Positions 42,040 through 51,294 of a stretch of 64,000 nucleotides of DNA are shown here, one piece after another; within the stretch, counting starts at the first letter, position 1, and every line of letters starts with the position of its first letter. The notes beneath the pieces are model-generated. The model did not search any database, was not told where the DNA came from, and was given only the letters and a program-made list of their open reading frames with translations. Made by a program: the position numbers and the translations under genes. Origin of the DNA: Hellea sp039977295 (GTDB lineage Bacteria; Pseudomonadota; Alphaproteobacteria; Caulobacterales; Maricaulaceae); the NCBI GenBank assembly GCA_039977295.1, contig JBDWDN010000003.1:682001-746000 (forward strand), read 5' to 3'.

Positions 42040-43479
42040 ATGTCGTCTCAGTCATATTCAGAGCCAGTTCAGCGTCAGGGCAGTTTTTTGCGAAAGCTAC
42101 TTGTCATTCTTATTCCGATTCTTGTCGTTGTGGGTTTCATTGTCTTGGGCGTCGTTCTGATTGCAATGAATCAGAAACCTGAAGAGAAAAAGCGGGCTTT
42201 TAATACGCTGGCTGTAATGGCCGATTACGCTGTCCAAGATGACGTAAAGTTAACGGTTAAGACGCAGGGCGAAGCTCGCCCTCGCACAGAAATTGACCTT
42301 GTACCTGAAGTGGGCGGCAAGATTGTTTATGTCTCGCCTAATTTTATTGAGGGCGGAATCATCCAAAAAGGTGAGACATTGCTGCGGATTGAAGATGCCG
42401 ATTATAAGGTTGCTGTTATTCGTGCCCAAGCGGGTGTCGCGCAAGCGGAACAAGTCTTGGTGCGTGAGCAAGCCGAAGGCGCGATTGCTAAAAGAGATTA
42501 CGAAGAGCTGGGTCGTGGAGAGGCTAGTCCTCTTGCATTGAGGCTGCCGCAACAAGCGCAAGCAAGAGCGTCCTTGCAGGCGGCTCAGGCGGAGGTCCAG
42601 TCTGCTGAGCTTCAGTTAAAACGTACGGCCGTTCGCGCGCCATTTACAGGCCGCGTAAGAACGAAGAGTTCGGATTTGGGCCAGTTTGTTTCGCCCGGCC
42701 GGACCTTAGGCCGCATTTTTTCAACCGATATTGTCGAAGTGCGATTGCCGCTGACCGATAATGATCTCTCAAAGATGGATCTCCCTCTGGCCTATGTTGC
42801 CAAAGACCAAGCCTCAGCTCCTGATGTTAAGCTAAGCACGATAATTGCGGGTGAACGTCGTTATTGGAACGGGAAAATCATGCGCACAGATAGTGCCTAT
42901 GACACGCAAACACGTGCACTTTTCGCGATTGCTGAAGTCTTTGATCCTTATGGAAAAGGCGCATCTGAGAATGGCTACCCTCTTGCACCCGGGCTTTTCG
43001 TTGATGCTGCTATAGACGGCAAAACCTATGAAAACGTTATCGTTTTGCCGCGTGATGGATTGCGCCCCGAAGATGAGGTCTATGTTGTTGATGATCAAGG
43101 CAAGGTCGAAATTCGGAAGCCCGAAGTTCTTGATACGGATAGTGAGCGCGCGCTACTCTTTGGGGGTGTTGAGCCAGGTGAGTTGATCGTCCTCTCGCCA
43201 ATGGAAAAATCACGCGTGTCAATGACCCTAAAAGTTCTCGATGTGAATGACCCTAAAAAAGTTCTCGTTGATCCTCCCAAGCCGGAATGGATGAAGAAAA
43301 TGGAAGAGAATGAGGGCAAGGATGACAAAAAGAAAAAACGAAGGGGCAAGAATAAAAAAGATGACGGCGATAAAAAAGCCGAACGGCCTTTGAAGAAGGG
43401 CGAAAAGCCTGAAACTGATGATAGCGGGACTGCTTCATCTGATAGCGGGGCGTCAGCCTCCACGGAGAGTGATCAATGA
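42040..43479 (+). CDS. RND membrane fusion protein (periplasmic adaptor)
   Basis: A 479-residue HlyD/AcrA-type adaptor: N-terminal membrane helix (about 22-45), barrel-sandwich lipoyl halves with KGETLLRIEDADYKVAV near 110-128 and ELQLKRTAVRAPFTGRVRT near 195, and a beta-barrel domain. The last 70 residues are unusual, a Lys/Glu/Asp tail with KKKKRRGKNKKDD then Asp/Ser/Gly runs, which is absent from standard AcrA. The gene's last four bases overlap the RND start (ATGA), so the two are coupled. Confidence 0.92.
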   Translation: MSSQSYSEPVQRQGSFLRKLLVILIPILVVVGFIVLGVVLIAMNQKPEEKKRAFNTLAVMADYAVQDDVKLTVKTQGEARPRTEIDLVPEVGGKIVYVSPNFIEGGIIQKGETLLRIEDADYKVAVIRAQAGVAQAEQVLVREQAEGAIAKRDYEELGRGEASPLALRLPQQAQARASLQAAQAEVQSAELQLKRTAVRAPFTGRVRTKSSDLGQFVSPGRTLGRIFSTDIVEVRLPLTDNDLSKMDLPLAYVAKDQASAPDVKLSTIIAGERRYWNGKIMRTDSAYDTQTRALFAIAEVFDPYGKGASENGYPLAPGLFVDAAIDGKTYENVIVLPRDGLRPEDEVYVVDDQGKVEIRKPEVLDTDSERALLFGGVEPGELIVLSPMEKSRVSMTLKVLDVNDPKKVLVDPPKPEWMKKMEENEGKDDKKKKRRGKNKKDDGDKKAERPLKKGEKPETDDSGTASSDSGASASTESDQ

Positions 43480-46400
43480 AATCCTTAATCGCATGGTTTG
43501 TTAAAAACCCCGTAGCCGCAAATCTGATTATGGTCACCATGTTCGTGGTGGGCGTTTTTGGTTTTAATAGTCTTGACCGGGAGTTTATTCCGCAAGTCAC
43601 AATCAATGGTATGACCATTTCATCTGGCTGGCCAGGCGCTTCGCCGCGGGACGTTGAAGAGCAAATGGTTGTCCGTATTGAGGAAGCCATCGACGGGCTT
43701 GACGGTATCGATTATGTCGAGGCCACAGCGCGTGAAGGAAGCTATAACGTAAATGTTCGCACTAAATTAGGTATTGATTACGAAAAAATGCTCGACCAGG
43801 TTAAGGCACGTGTTGACGGTATTCAAAACCTGCCGCCCGATGCTTTCCGGCCTCAAATTTATCGCTGGGATGCGCGAGCCGATATTATTTACTTGGCATT
43901 ACATGGGGACGTTGATCGTTTGACACTTCAGCGTGCCGCTACAGATTTACGTTTGAAAATCACGAAATTACCAGGGTTGCAGCTTACGCAGCAAATTTCA
44001 AAAATCTCCGAACAAGTGACGATTGAAGTTTCGGAAGATGCTTTGCGCCAGTATGACTTAACCTTCACGCAAGTGTCTCAAGCCATCTCAGGATCTTCTG
44101 TCAATCTCTCTGCTGGGACAGTAGAAACGACAGGTGGTAACTTGCAATTACGCGCGCGTTCATTAGCAAATTCCCAGGCTGAATTCGAAAACATCGTCGT
44201 CCGCCAAAGCCCTAATGGAGGCATTGTCCGTGTCGGGGATATTGCCAACGTTATAGATGGTTTTGATAACTTAAAATTTAACGCCCAATTTAACGGAGAA
44301 AATGCAGCTGTTTTTCAGGTTTCGTCACCAGATAATTCGGACGTGACCGAAGCAGGTAGAGCAATCCGGAAGTTCGAAAAAGAAATAAATGAGACACTAC
44401 CCCCTGGCTTAAAATTTTCGATTTGGTTTGACGGTTCAACAATGTTTGACAGCCGCATGAGCCTTATCGGAGGCAATGCATTTACTGGTATGGTTCTTGT
44501 TTTGATTGTCCTTATGCTATTCTTGCGGCCTGCTGTGGCCATTTGGGTGACTGTTGGTATTGCAGCAGCCTTTATGGGCGCGATTGCGATTGCGCCTCAT
44601 ATCGGCATCACGCTCAATATGATTTCACTCTTCGCGTTCCTCTTAGTCATTGGGATTGTGGTGGATGACGCCATTGTTGTGGGGGAAAGTGTCCACTTCC
44701 ATGTTGAAAATGGTATCTCGGGAAATCGCGGCGCAATTGCAGGGGCTAATATGGTTGTTAAGCCGGTCTTCTTTGCGGTTGTTACAACTATTTTGATGTT
44801 CATTCCGTTCTTGCTTATGACAGGTCCTATCCAAGCTATGTTGGGGCAAATCAGTCTTGTTGTTATCGCGGTTCTTATATTCTCGCTTATCGAAGCTTTC
44901 TTTATTCTACCTGCTCACTTGCGTCACCTTAAACCAGTTGACCATAATAAGCAGGGGCGTCTTATGCGTTTCCAGACGAGGATCGCAGACAGCCTTGTAA
45001 GTTTTGCGCAAAATACCTTCCGGCCTTTTGTCGCGGCTCTTATTAGGTTCCGTTACATAACTATGTCTGTTTTTGTCGGGCTGTTTATAATGTCAATCAT
45101 GCTCCTCAAATCAGGTGTGGCGCCAAGCGCCTTTATTCCTGAGGTTGAGGGAGATATGATTGCCTTTAATGCGCGTTTCCCCGAAGGTACAAATTACGAC
45201 AGGATCGAACAAGTGCGTGCGCAAGTTGACGCCGGCGTTAAGGCGTTAAATGAGAATACTCAAAAAGACTTTGGTCTAGATTTTGAATTGATTTCGGAAG
45301 CTGGTACATTTTCTCAGGGCCGAAGTGTTGAAGCTTTCTTGGCTTTGTCAGACCCAAATAAACGCCCCGATACATCTAGTAAAAATATTGCAGATAAATT
45401 GGAAGAATATGTTGGGCCAGTACCTGATGCTTATCGTGTCAGTTATGGTGTTACTGAAGGCGGGTCAGGCCAAGGGGGTGGGCTTTATTATGGCGTCGCG
45501 TCCTCTGATACAGAAGCTTTGAAGGCAGCTATTCTTGATCTCAAATCTGAAATCGAAAGCTATAGCGCTGTTTCAAGGGCTTGGGATGGCTTGGAGAGTT
45601 CCGCGCGTGAAATTCGCTTCACGCTCAAGCCAGGTGCGGAAACTTTGGGAATTAATCTCTCAAATGTAACGCGTCAGGTTCGTGAAGCCTTTTACGGCCG
45701 TGAGGTGCAGCGTTTACCTCGCAACGGTGAAGACGTTCGCGTTATGGTACGATATCCAGAAGAAGCGCGGGAGTCGATTGACAGCTTGAAACAGCTCCGT
45801 ATTCGCGCTGCGAATGGCGTCGATGTGCCTCTGTTCTCAGTCGCTGATGTATCTTTCGAGGAAGGTGTTGGACGTATACAGCGCCGAGACCGTAAGCGCG
45901 TAACCTATACGGGCGCCCGAATTCGCGGAGAACAAAGCGAGATTGCTAAGATTAAGAAAGACATAAATGATAATTTTTTCCCGCAATGGGAATTACGTCA
46001 CCCGCGTGTGAATCGTATCACGGTGGGCGAGGATGAAATTGAAACAAATTTCGTCAAGGAATTAAATATATCCTTAATTGCCATTCTCTTTATGATGTAT
46101 GGCCTATTGGCGATTGCCTTTAAATCTTACGCACAACCGCTCTTGATTATGATTGCTATCCCGTTTGCCTTAGTGGGTATGATTTTTGGTAATATCGTGA
46201 CGGACGTACCTTTTGGCATGATGTCCATATTTGGATTCTTTGCAGCTTCGGGCGTGGCCGTAAATGATAACCTCGTCTTAATCGACTATGTGAACCGTCT
46301 ACGGGCTAAAGGCGTTGGGGCTTACCAAGCAATGCTCGATGCTTGTGTCGCGCGGTTCCGTCCAATTCTATTGACGTCTGTAACGACATTTATTGGCATT

Positions 46401-46697
46401 ACGCCCATCTTGTTTGAGACGTCTGCGCAAGCTGAGTTCCTCAAACCCATGGTCGTAGCGTTAGCGTTTGGTGTCTTATTTGACTTCTTCCTGACCTTGA
46501 TGTTGGTGCCGGCGATGTATGGTATTGGTGTTGATATTACCCGTTTCTTCCGCGGATTATGGCGCGGTGAGAAACAGCCGCGTTTGGGCTCAACTTATGA
46601 CCCAGAAATGGCATTGGCTTTGGACGATATGGAATTGGATGAGGACATCATTCAAGATATCCCAACCTCCGTAGCAACACCGTCTCCCGCCGAATAA
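43476..46697 (+). CDS. RND efflux pump permease
   Basis: A 1073-residue inner-membrane RND transporter with 12 helices and two large periplasmic loops. The N-terminus reads KSLIAWFVKNPVAANLI, the proton-relay region GIVVDDAIVVGE (near 395) carries the paired Asp, and the late segment SGVAVNDNLVLIDYVNR lies near 930. It moves substrates out of the periplasm or membrane using protons. The type (CusA/HAE1-like) and substrate cannot be fixed; no Met-rich copper motif is evident. It has an acidic C-terminal tail. Middle gene of an OMF-MFP-RND operon. Confidence 0.94.
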   Translation: MKSLIAWFVKNPVAANLIMVTMFVVGVFGFNSLDREFIPQVTINGMTISSGWPGASPRDVEEQMVVRIEEAIDGLDGIDYVEATAREGSYNVNVRTKLGIDYEKMLDQVKARVDGIQNLPPDAFRPQIYRWDARADIIYLALHGDVDRLTLQRAATDLRLKITKLPGLQLTQQISKISEQVTIEVSEDALRQYDLTFTQVSQAISGSSVNLSAGTVETTGGNLQLRARSLANSQAEFENIVVRQSPNGGIVRVGDIANVIDGFDNLKFNAQFNGENAAVFQVSSPDNSDVTEAGRAIRKFEKEINETLPPGLKFSIWFDGSTMFDSRMSLIGGNAFTGMVLVLIVLMLFLRPAVAIWVTVGIAAAFMGAIAIAPHIGITLNMISLFAFLLVIGIVVDDAIVVGESVHFHVENGISGNRGAIAGANMVVKPVFFAVVTTILMFIPFLLMTGPIQAMLGQISLVVIAVLIFSLIEAFFILPAHLRHLKPVDHNKQGRLMRFQTRIADSLVSFAQNTFRPFVAALIRFRYITMSVFVGLFIMSIMLLKSGVAPSAFIPEVEGDMIAFNARFPEGTNYDRIEQVRAQVDAGVKALNENTQKDFGLDFELISEAGTFSQGRSVEAFLALSDPNKRPDTSSKNIADKLEEYVGPVPDAYRVSYGVTEGGSGQGGGLYYGVASSDTEALKAAILDLKSEIESYSAVSRAWDGLESSAREIRFTLKPGAETLGINLSNVTRQVREAFYGREVQRLPRNGEDVRVMVRYPEEARESIDSLKQLRIRAANGVDVPLFSVADVSFEEGVGRIQRRDRKRVTYTGARIRGEQSEIAKIKKDINDNFFPQWELRHPRVNRITVGEDEIETNFVKELNISLIAILFMMYGLLAIAFKSYAQPLLIMIAIPFALVGMIFGNIVTDVPFGMMSIFGFFAASGVAVNDNLVLIDYVNRLRAKGVGAYQAMLDACVARFRPILLTSVTTFIGITPILFETSAQAEFLKPMVVALAFGVLFDFFLTLMLVPAMYGIGVDITRFFRGLWRGEKQPRLGSTYDPEMALALDDMELDEDIIQDIPTSVATPSPAE

Positions 46698-46736
46698 AAA
46701 AAAGCTGAATACTATAAAACTAGAAGGGACTACCGC

Positions 46737-48833
46737 ATGACATTGAAACATTTACTGGCGCCAAGTTTATTGGCGCTGAGCTTAAGTCTGGCCGCCTGCA
46801 ATAATGCTGGCACAGATACGGGCACAAAAGAGGCCGCTAAAACCGAGGCTTCTATAGTCAAAGCCGTTGCCGCCAAGCCGGTCTTAGGCGCTTATGGAAT
46901 AGCGACCGAGAATATGGATTTATCCGTAAAACCGGGTGATGACTTCTTTGCCTATGTGAATGGTACTTGGCTGAAAAACACCGAAATTCCGGCGGACAAA
47001 TCATCTTACGGCGCTTTTACGTCATTGCGAGATCTGTCTGATGACCGCGTTAAAGCTATCATTGAAGAAGCCTCTGCAAAAAATGCAGCCCCGGGTTCTG
47101 AAGAGCAGAAAATTGGTGATTTCTATGCTGCCTTTATGGATACGGAGAAAATCAATGCTGCCGGAATGGCGCCTATTGCGGCAGACCTCGCTAAAATTGC
47201 AGCCGTCAATTCCAAAGAAGATGTTGCTCGGCTTATGGGCGATCCGTCCATGAGCATAAGCGCGCCTGTTGGCGGTTGGGTTGATGTTGACGTGAAAGAT
47301 GTTGAAAATTACATCTTCTATATCACGCAATCTGGCCTTGGTATGCCAAACCGCGATTACTACCTTGATGAGGGTGAGAAATCAGACCAACTTCGTAAGG
47401 ACTATGTGACCTACCTTCGGACGATGCTCGAAGCGGCTGGTGATGAAAACCCATTAGGGAATGCCCGTAAAATCATGGCCTTTGAAACAGCTATGGCACG
47501 CGTGCATTGGACAAATACAAAGCGCCGTAACCGCAGCCTCACTTATAATAAAATGAGCCTTGATGAGCTTAAAACATATGCCGCAGGTTTCCCATGGGAT
47601 ACTATGCTTGAGGCGTCAGGTCTGTCAGACCAGGACACATTTATTGTACGTGAAAATGATGCCATTAAAGGTCTTGCAGCTGTGTTCGGGCGAACAGACC
47701 TTGAGACGCTTAAAGCTTATATGAAAGCTAAATATGTTGGCAGCATGGCGGCCTATTTGCCTAGCGAGATTGATCAAGCGCGTTTTGCTTTTTACGGCAA
47801 GGCCCTGCGCGGAACTGAAGTTCAGCAAGAGCGCTGGAAACGCGCGGTCAGCCAGATTGATGGCACTATGGGCGAAATGGTTGGTAAGGTTTATGTAGAA
47901 AAGCATTTTCCGCCTGTGGCGAAACAGGAAATGGATAAGCTGATTGAGAACCTACGCGCAGCCTTTAAGGACGGAATTGATAATCTTGCCTGGATGGACG
48001 CCGAAACGAAGGTTGAAGCTCAAGACAAGCTAGCGAAATTTAATCCAAAAATTGGTTATCCCGACGAGTGGACAGATTACTCTGCCCTATCCGTAGATAG
48101 AAACGACCTCATTGGGACTATTAAGTCCGCCAATGTGTGGTCTTGGAATGATAATATCTCAAAGCTTGGCGGACCGATTGACCGCGGGGAGTGGGGTATG
48201 AACCCGCAAACAGTGAATGCTTATTATCGCCCCTCTTTGAATGAAATTGTTTTCCCTGCTGCTATATTGCAGGCGCCATTCTTTGACCCTGCCGCTGATC
48301 CAGCCGTTAATTATGGCGGCATTGGCGCTGTTATAGGTCACGAAATGGGCCATGGTTTTGATGACCAAGGCCGTAAAACAGATGGCAATGGTGAGCAGCG
48401 TGATTGGTGGACCAAAGAAGATGGCAAAGCTTTTGAAAGCTTATCCGGAGCTTTGGCCGATCAATATGATAAATTTGAGCCTTTGCCGGGTGAGAACCTC
48501 AATGGTAAATTGACCATGGGCGAAAATATTGGCGACCTCACGGGTATCACGATGGGATATGCGGCTTATAAGCGGTCTCTGAACGGTAAAGAGGCTCCTA
48601 TTATTGACGGGATGACCGGGGACCAACGTTTCTTCCTGGCTTATGGTCAAATCTGGCAACGTAAGTTCCGCGAAGAAGCCATGCGGACTCAAATTAAAAA
48701 TGGACCGCATAGCCCGGGCGAATACCGCGCCAATGGCATCGTGCGCAACTTTGACGCCTGGTACGAAGCTTTTGATGTTCAGCCCGGCGACGCGCTTTAT
48801 CTAACCCCTGAAAAACGCGTCAAAATCTGGTAA
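46737..48833 (+). CDS. M13 family (neprilysin-like) metallopeptidase, lipoprotein
   Basis: A 698-residue zinc endopeptidase. Lipoprotein signal with lipobox LAAC (near 21). The N-terminal M13 domain begins near 60 with MDLSVKPGDDFFAYVNGTW. The catalytic domain carries H535-E-M-G-H539 and the E-N-x-x-D motif at 596-600 (ENIGD), with NAYYRPSLNEIVFPA before them. M13 peptidases cleave short peptides, here in the periplasm. It lies 39 bases after the RND gene and ends at a strong terminator, so it is probably the last gene of the efflux operon. Confidence 0.94.
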   Translation: MTLKHLLAPSLLALSLSLAACNNAGTDTGTKEAAKTEASIVKAVAAKPVLGAYGIATENMDLSVKPGDDFFAYVNGTWLKNTEIPADKSSYGAFTSLRDLSDDRVKAIIEEASAKNAAPGSEEQKIGDFYAAFMDTEKINAAGMAPIAADLAKIAAVNSKEDVARLMGDPSMSISAPVGGWVDVDVKDVENYIFYITQSGLGMPNRDYYLDEGEKSDQLRKDYVTYLRTMLEAAGDENPLGNARKIMAFETAMARVHWTNTKRRNRSLTYNKMSLDELKTYAAGFPWDTMLEASGLSDQDTFIVRENDAIKGLAAVFGRTDLETLKAYMKAKYVGSMAAYLPSEIDQARFAFYGKALRGTEVQQERWKRAVSQIDGTMGEMVGKVYVEKHFPPVAKQEMDKLIENLRAAFKDGIDNLAWMDAETKVEAQDKLAKFNPKIGYPDEWTDYSALSVDRNDLIGTIKSANVWSWNDNISKLGGPIDRGEWGMNPQTVNAYYRPSLNEIVFPAAILQAPFFDPAADPAVNYGGIGAVIGHEMGHGFDDQGRKTDGNGEQRDWWTKEDGKAFESLSGALADQYDKFEPLPGENLNGKLTMGENIGDLTGITMGYAAYKRSLNGKEAPIIDGMTGDQRFFLAYGQIWQRKFREEAMRTQIKNGPHSPGEYRANGIVRNFDAWYEAFDVQPGDALYLTPEKRVKIW

Positions 48834-48846
48834 TAACGGAAAACCT

Positions 48847-48877
48847 AAAACCTCGCTTTTTAAGCGGGGTTTTTTCT
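48847..48877 (+). terminator. Intrinsic terminator after M13 gene
   Basis: AAAACCTCGC at 48847-48856 pairs with GCGGGGTTTT at 48864-48873 with one T-G pair and a seven-base loop. Six T bases follow the G-run from 48870. It lies 13 bases past the M13 stop. Confidence 0.85.
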
Positions 48878-48959
48878 TGGTCTCTTATCTTATAAAGACC
48901 AGCAATGCGGAGATGGGAGCGTAGGTGTATTTACGCGTTAATGGGTTGTTCTCAGGGGA

Positions 48960-48992
48960 AAAGCCTCGCATTGCGAAGCGAATGAGGCTTTA
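48960..48992. other. Hairpin in leader of the histidine-kinase gene
   Basis: AAGCCTC at 48961-48967 pairs with GAGGCTT at 48984-48990, with an inner ATT/AAT pairing. No strong T-run follows. It lies about 30 bases before the kinase ATG and may be a second terminator of the upstream operon or a leader structure. Confidence 0.4.
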
Positions 48993-49021
48993 TTGGGCGT
49001 AGTTATAACTTTGGAGTCGGG

Positions 49022-50644
49022 ATGGCCGTATCGTCACGTCATAATGGATTGATAATGCCGAGCCTTATATGGCTCGCGGCTATAGCAGCTGCCTTTTTTG
49101 GGGCTTTTGCAAAAGGCGTGGATATCAACACAATATGGCCAATGGCAGCCATAGCCGCGATGCCTGCAATAATATCTTTAATTTTCTCGCCTGTTTTGCG
49201 CCGCGAATGGGCGCAGCTCTTGGTGATTTTCGCATGGCTAGCTTTAGCTATTATTGCCTGCATCTCGATAGCCTTCATCCCGATGGCTGTTCTGTTCCTC
49301 TGCGCTCCTGCGGCCGCGGCATTGTTTGAGAAAGAGAAAGTTGTGGAAGCCATGGTGATGGGCGCGATATTCGCGGCGCTGCTGTGGTATGCCGGCCAAG
49401 AAGGTTATATCCCCCAATCGCAAACCACTGAGGCGCAAGCTCTATGGGGCAAGCAGGCCGGGTTGATTGCCACGATCGGCCTCATGATAACAACAATGTT
49501 CGCTGCCGCGCGAAGTAAAGTGCCGCAAATACATAAAGACGCCGCTATTCCGGCGCATCTTTCAGTAGAATCCGAAGCTTTACTGAACGCCATTGACGGC
49601 GCTGTTTTACGTTTTGACGGACATGACCGCTTAATGTCATCTAACGTTCAAGCCAGTCAATTATTTGGCTTTGCGCAAGGGCTTTCGCAAATGCCTCTGG
49701 GCGCATTGGTTTCTCATGATCCTGACACCCAACAAGATATCGAAGACCTCATTGGGGCCGCGCGCTCTACTCAAGCGCCTCAAAATGCCCGGCTCGAGAC
49801 GCGCTTTGAAACAGACAGGATGAGCTACCTCGAAGTGGTCGCGACGCCGATAAATGCGCGTGAGGTGCTGCTGCATTTGCATGACGTCACGGAAGAAGAA
49901 GACCGCGTTGAGACGATGCTCCGCTCTAATGCGCTCTCGCAGCAAGCGACGGATGATAAGGCGCTTTTCTTTGCTGGCGTTAGCCACGAATTGCGGACAC
50001 CGCTCAATGCGATTATCGGCTTTTCCGATATGATGCGCTCGCGCCTCTTCGGACCATTACCTGGAAAATATGCAGAATATGCTGATCTGATCCATGATAG
50101 CGGTCAGCATATGCTCGATCTCATTGGTGATGTCTTGGACATGTCCAAAGTCGAAGCCGGAAAATATGAACTTCATTATGATAGCTTTGACGCGTCGGAT
50201 GTCATCCGCAGCACCACCAAAATAATCCGCCCAACAGCAGACTCCGCCGAAGTTGTCTTATCAATCGACATTGATGAAAATGAGCCTCTCATAATTCAAG
50301 CTGACCGCAAAGCTATGCGTCAGATTCTACTCAACCTATTATCGAATGCGATTAAATTTTCGCATAAGGGTGGCCGCGTTATTATCGGGGCCAAGGCGGT
50401 AGGCGATACGCTGAACCTCTCAGTCCAAGACCACGGCGTCGGCATGAGCCCTGATGAGATTAAAACACTTGGCGAGCCTTACAAACAAACTGCCAGCGCA
50501 AAAATGGTCGAAGACCGCGGCACGGGCCTTGGCCTCGCTTTAGTTAAATCCCTGACGGAACTGCACGGCGGACGCTTCACTGTGGCGAGTCAGATAGATG
50601 AGGGCACAACGGTAGACGTGTTCCTGCCGCTTGATCGAGTTTAA
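49022..50644 (+). CDS. PAS-domain membrane histidine kinase (PleC/DivJ-like)
   Basis: A 540-residue kinase with six predicted membrane helices (about 8-160), a PAS domain (about 195-300), and a HisKA/HATPase core. The phosphorylated His is residue 322 in VSHELRTPLNAIIGFSDMM, followed by DLIGDVLDMSKVEAG, then NLLSNAIKFS, VQDHGVGMS and GTGLGLALVKSL. That core is typical of PleC/DivJ-type cell-cycle kinases of alphaproteobacteria. No receiver or partner regulator is next to it, so its partner is unknown. A GGAGTCGGG ribosome site precedes the ATG. Confidence 0.92.
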   Translation: MAVSSRHNGLIMPSLIWLAAIAAAFFGAFAKGVDINTIWPMAAIAAMPAIISLIFSPVLRREWAQLLVIFAWLALAIIACISIAFIPMAVLFLCAPAAAALFEKEKVVEAMVMGAIFAALLWYAGQEGYIPQSQTTEAQALWGKQAGLIATIGLMITTMFAAARSKVPQIHKDAAIPAHLSVESEALLNAIDGAVLRFDGHDRLMSSNVQASQLFGFAQGLSQMPLGALVSHDPDTQQDIEDLIGAARSTQAPQNARLETRFETDRMSYLEVVATPINAREVLLHLHDVTEEEDRVETMLRSNALSQQATDDKALFFAGVSHELRTPLNAIIGFSDMMRSRLFGPLPGKYAEYADLIHDSGQHMLDLIGDVLDMSKVEAGKYELHYDSFDASDVIRSTTKIIRPTADSAEVVLSIDIDENEPLIIQADRKAMRQILLNLLSNAIKFSHKGGRVIIGAKAVGDTLNLSVQDHGVGMSPDEIKTLGEPYKQTASAKMVEDRGTGLGLALVKSLTELHGGRFTVASQIDEGTTVDVFLPLDRV

Positions 50645-50654
50645 TTGGGTCGAA

Positions 50655-50891
50655 ATGAATAAAGTCGTCATATATGATTGGGACGGCAGTCTTAGAAAAA
50701 TTGATCTTACAAACTTTTTAAAAAACGAAAACCGAATAGGTTTAAGGCGTGCGAAGAAAATTGTTGACGATTTTCTCGAGGGTATTGCATTTGAGATAAA
50801 TGTTTCAGACGAATTGAAACTTGACGTATTGTTAAAAGCGCTCGATCAGTTTAATTTGAAATATTCAATAAATAAAATGAATTCAGTGTAA
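50655..50891 (+). CDS. Small protein resembling the C-terminal domain of ribosomal protein bL12
   Basis: From ATG 50655, 78 residues; an ATG at 50631 is in frame but lies inside the kinase gene. The segment IGLRRAKKIVDDFLEGIAFEIN (about residues 30-51), followed by DVLLKALDQFNLKYSI, follows the bL12 CTD pattern of G-L-x-x-AK-x-x-V then a second helix, a loop and a closing strand. In bL12 this face contacts translation factors. The N-terminal dimerisation domain is missing. Begins 10 bases after the kinase stop, so it may be co-transcribed. Role unknown. Confidence 0.6.
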   Translation: MNKVVIYDWDGSLRKIDLTNFLKNENRIGLRRAKKIVDDFLEGIAFEINVSDELKLDVLLKALDQFNLKYSINKMNSV

Positions 50892-51235
50892 AGCGCGCTA
50901 ACGTTGCTGTTGATCTTTTGAAACAGGCAACGAAATGTTCGCTCCCGTCCGTCCCATTTGAATGAAGTTTCGGACGTAGCTCGCCCTGCCTCTAAAGCTA
51001 TTAAAGTATGAGGTATCTTGGATGTTGAAGCGGGGATGTACCGCTGATTGGCGCGGTCTGAATTGCTTATCCAAACCGTATTATCCGAGAGCCGTTTTAT
51101 CACCAAAGTCGTTGTTTTTGGGGCAGCTCCATGAGCTTCAAAAATAGGCGCAAAAGCATCAATTTTGGATGTCTGGCAAGAGGTGAGACTTGCCAAGAAT
51201 ACTGTTAGAATTAGGCAAGTGAAAACACGATACAT
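50846..51235 (-). pseudogene. Truncated class D (OXA-type) beta-lactamase
   Basis: An ORF of 129 residues whose first 100 match the N-terminal part of class D beta-lactamases: lipoprotein-like signal (lipobox LTSC, Cys20), the active-site S70-T-S-K73 in IPASTSKIPH, then IALEAG and FKWDGRER. After about residue 100 (near 50935) the match stops, and the remainder, about 160 residues with the S-x-V and KTG motifs, is missing; the frame runs on into unrelated DNA and overlaps the bL12-like gene. It cannot make a working enzyme, so it is a decayed or deletion-truncated gene. Confidence 0.75.
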
Positions 51236-51263
51236 AAAAACCCCAAGCTATGAAGCTTAGGGG
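51236..51263 (-). terminator. Terminator of the BcsB-like gene
   Basis: On the minus strand, CCCC-T-AAGCT at 51255-51263 pairs with AGCTT-GGGG at 51241-51249 with one bulged base, followed by TTTTT (51236-51240). It lies about 30 bases past the stop of the BcsB-like gene. Confidence 0.8.
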
Positions 51264-51294
51264 TAATTAATAATAATGGTAATTTCAAGACGCC

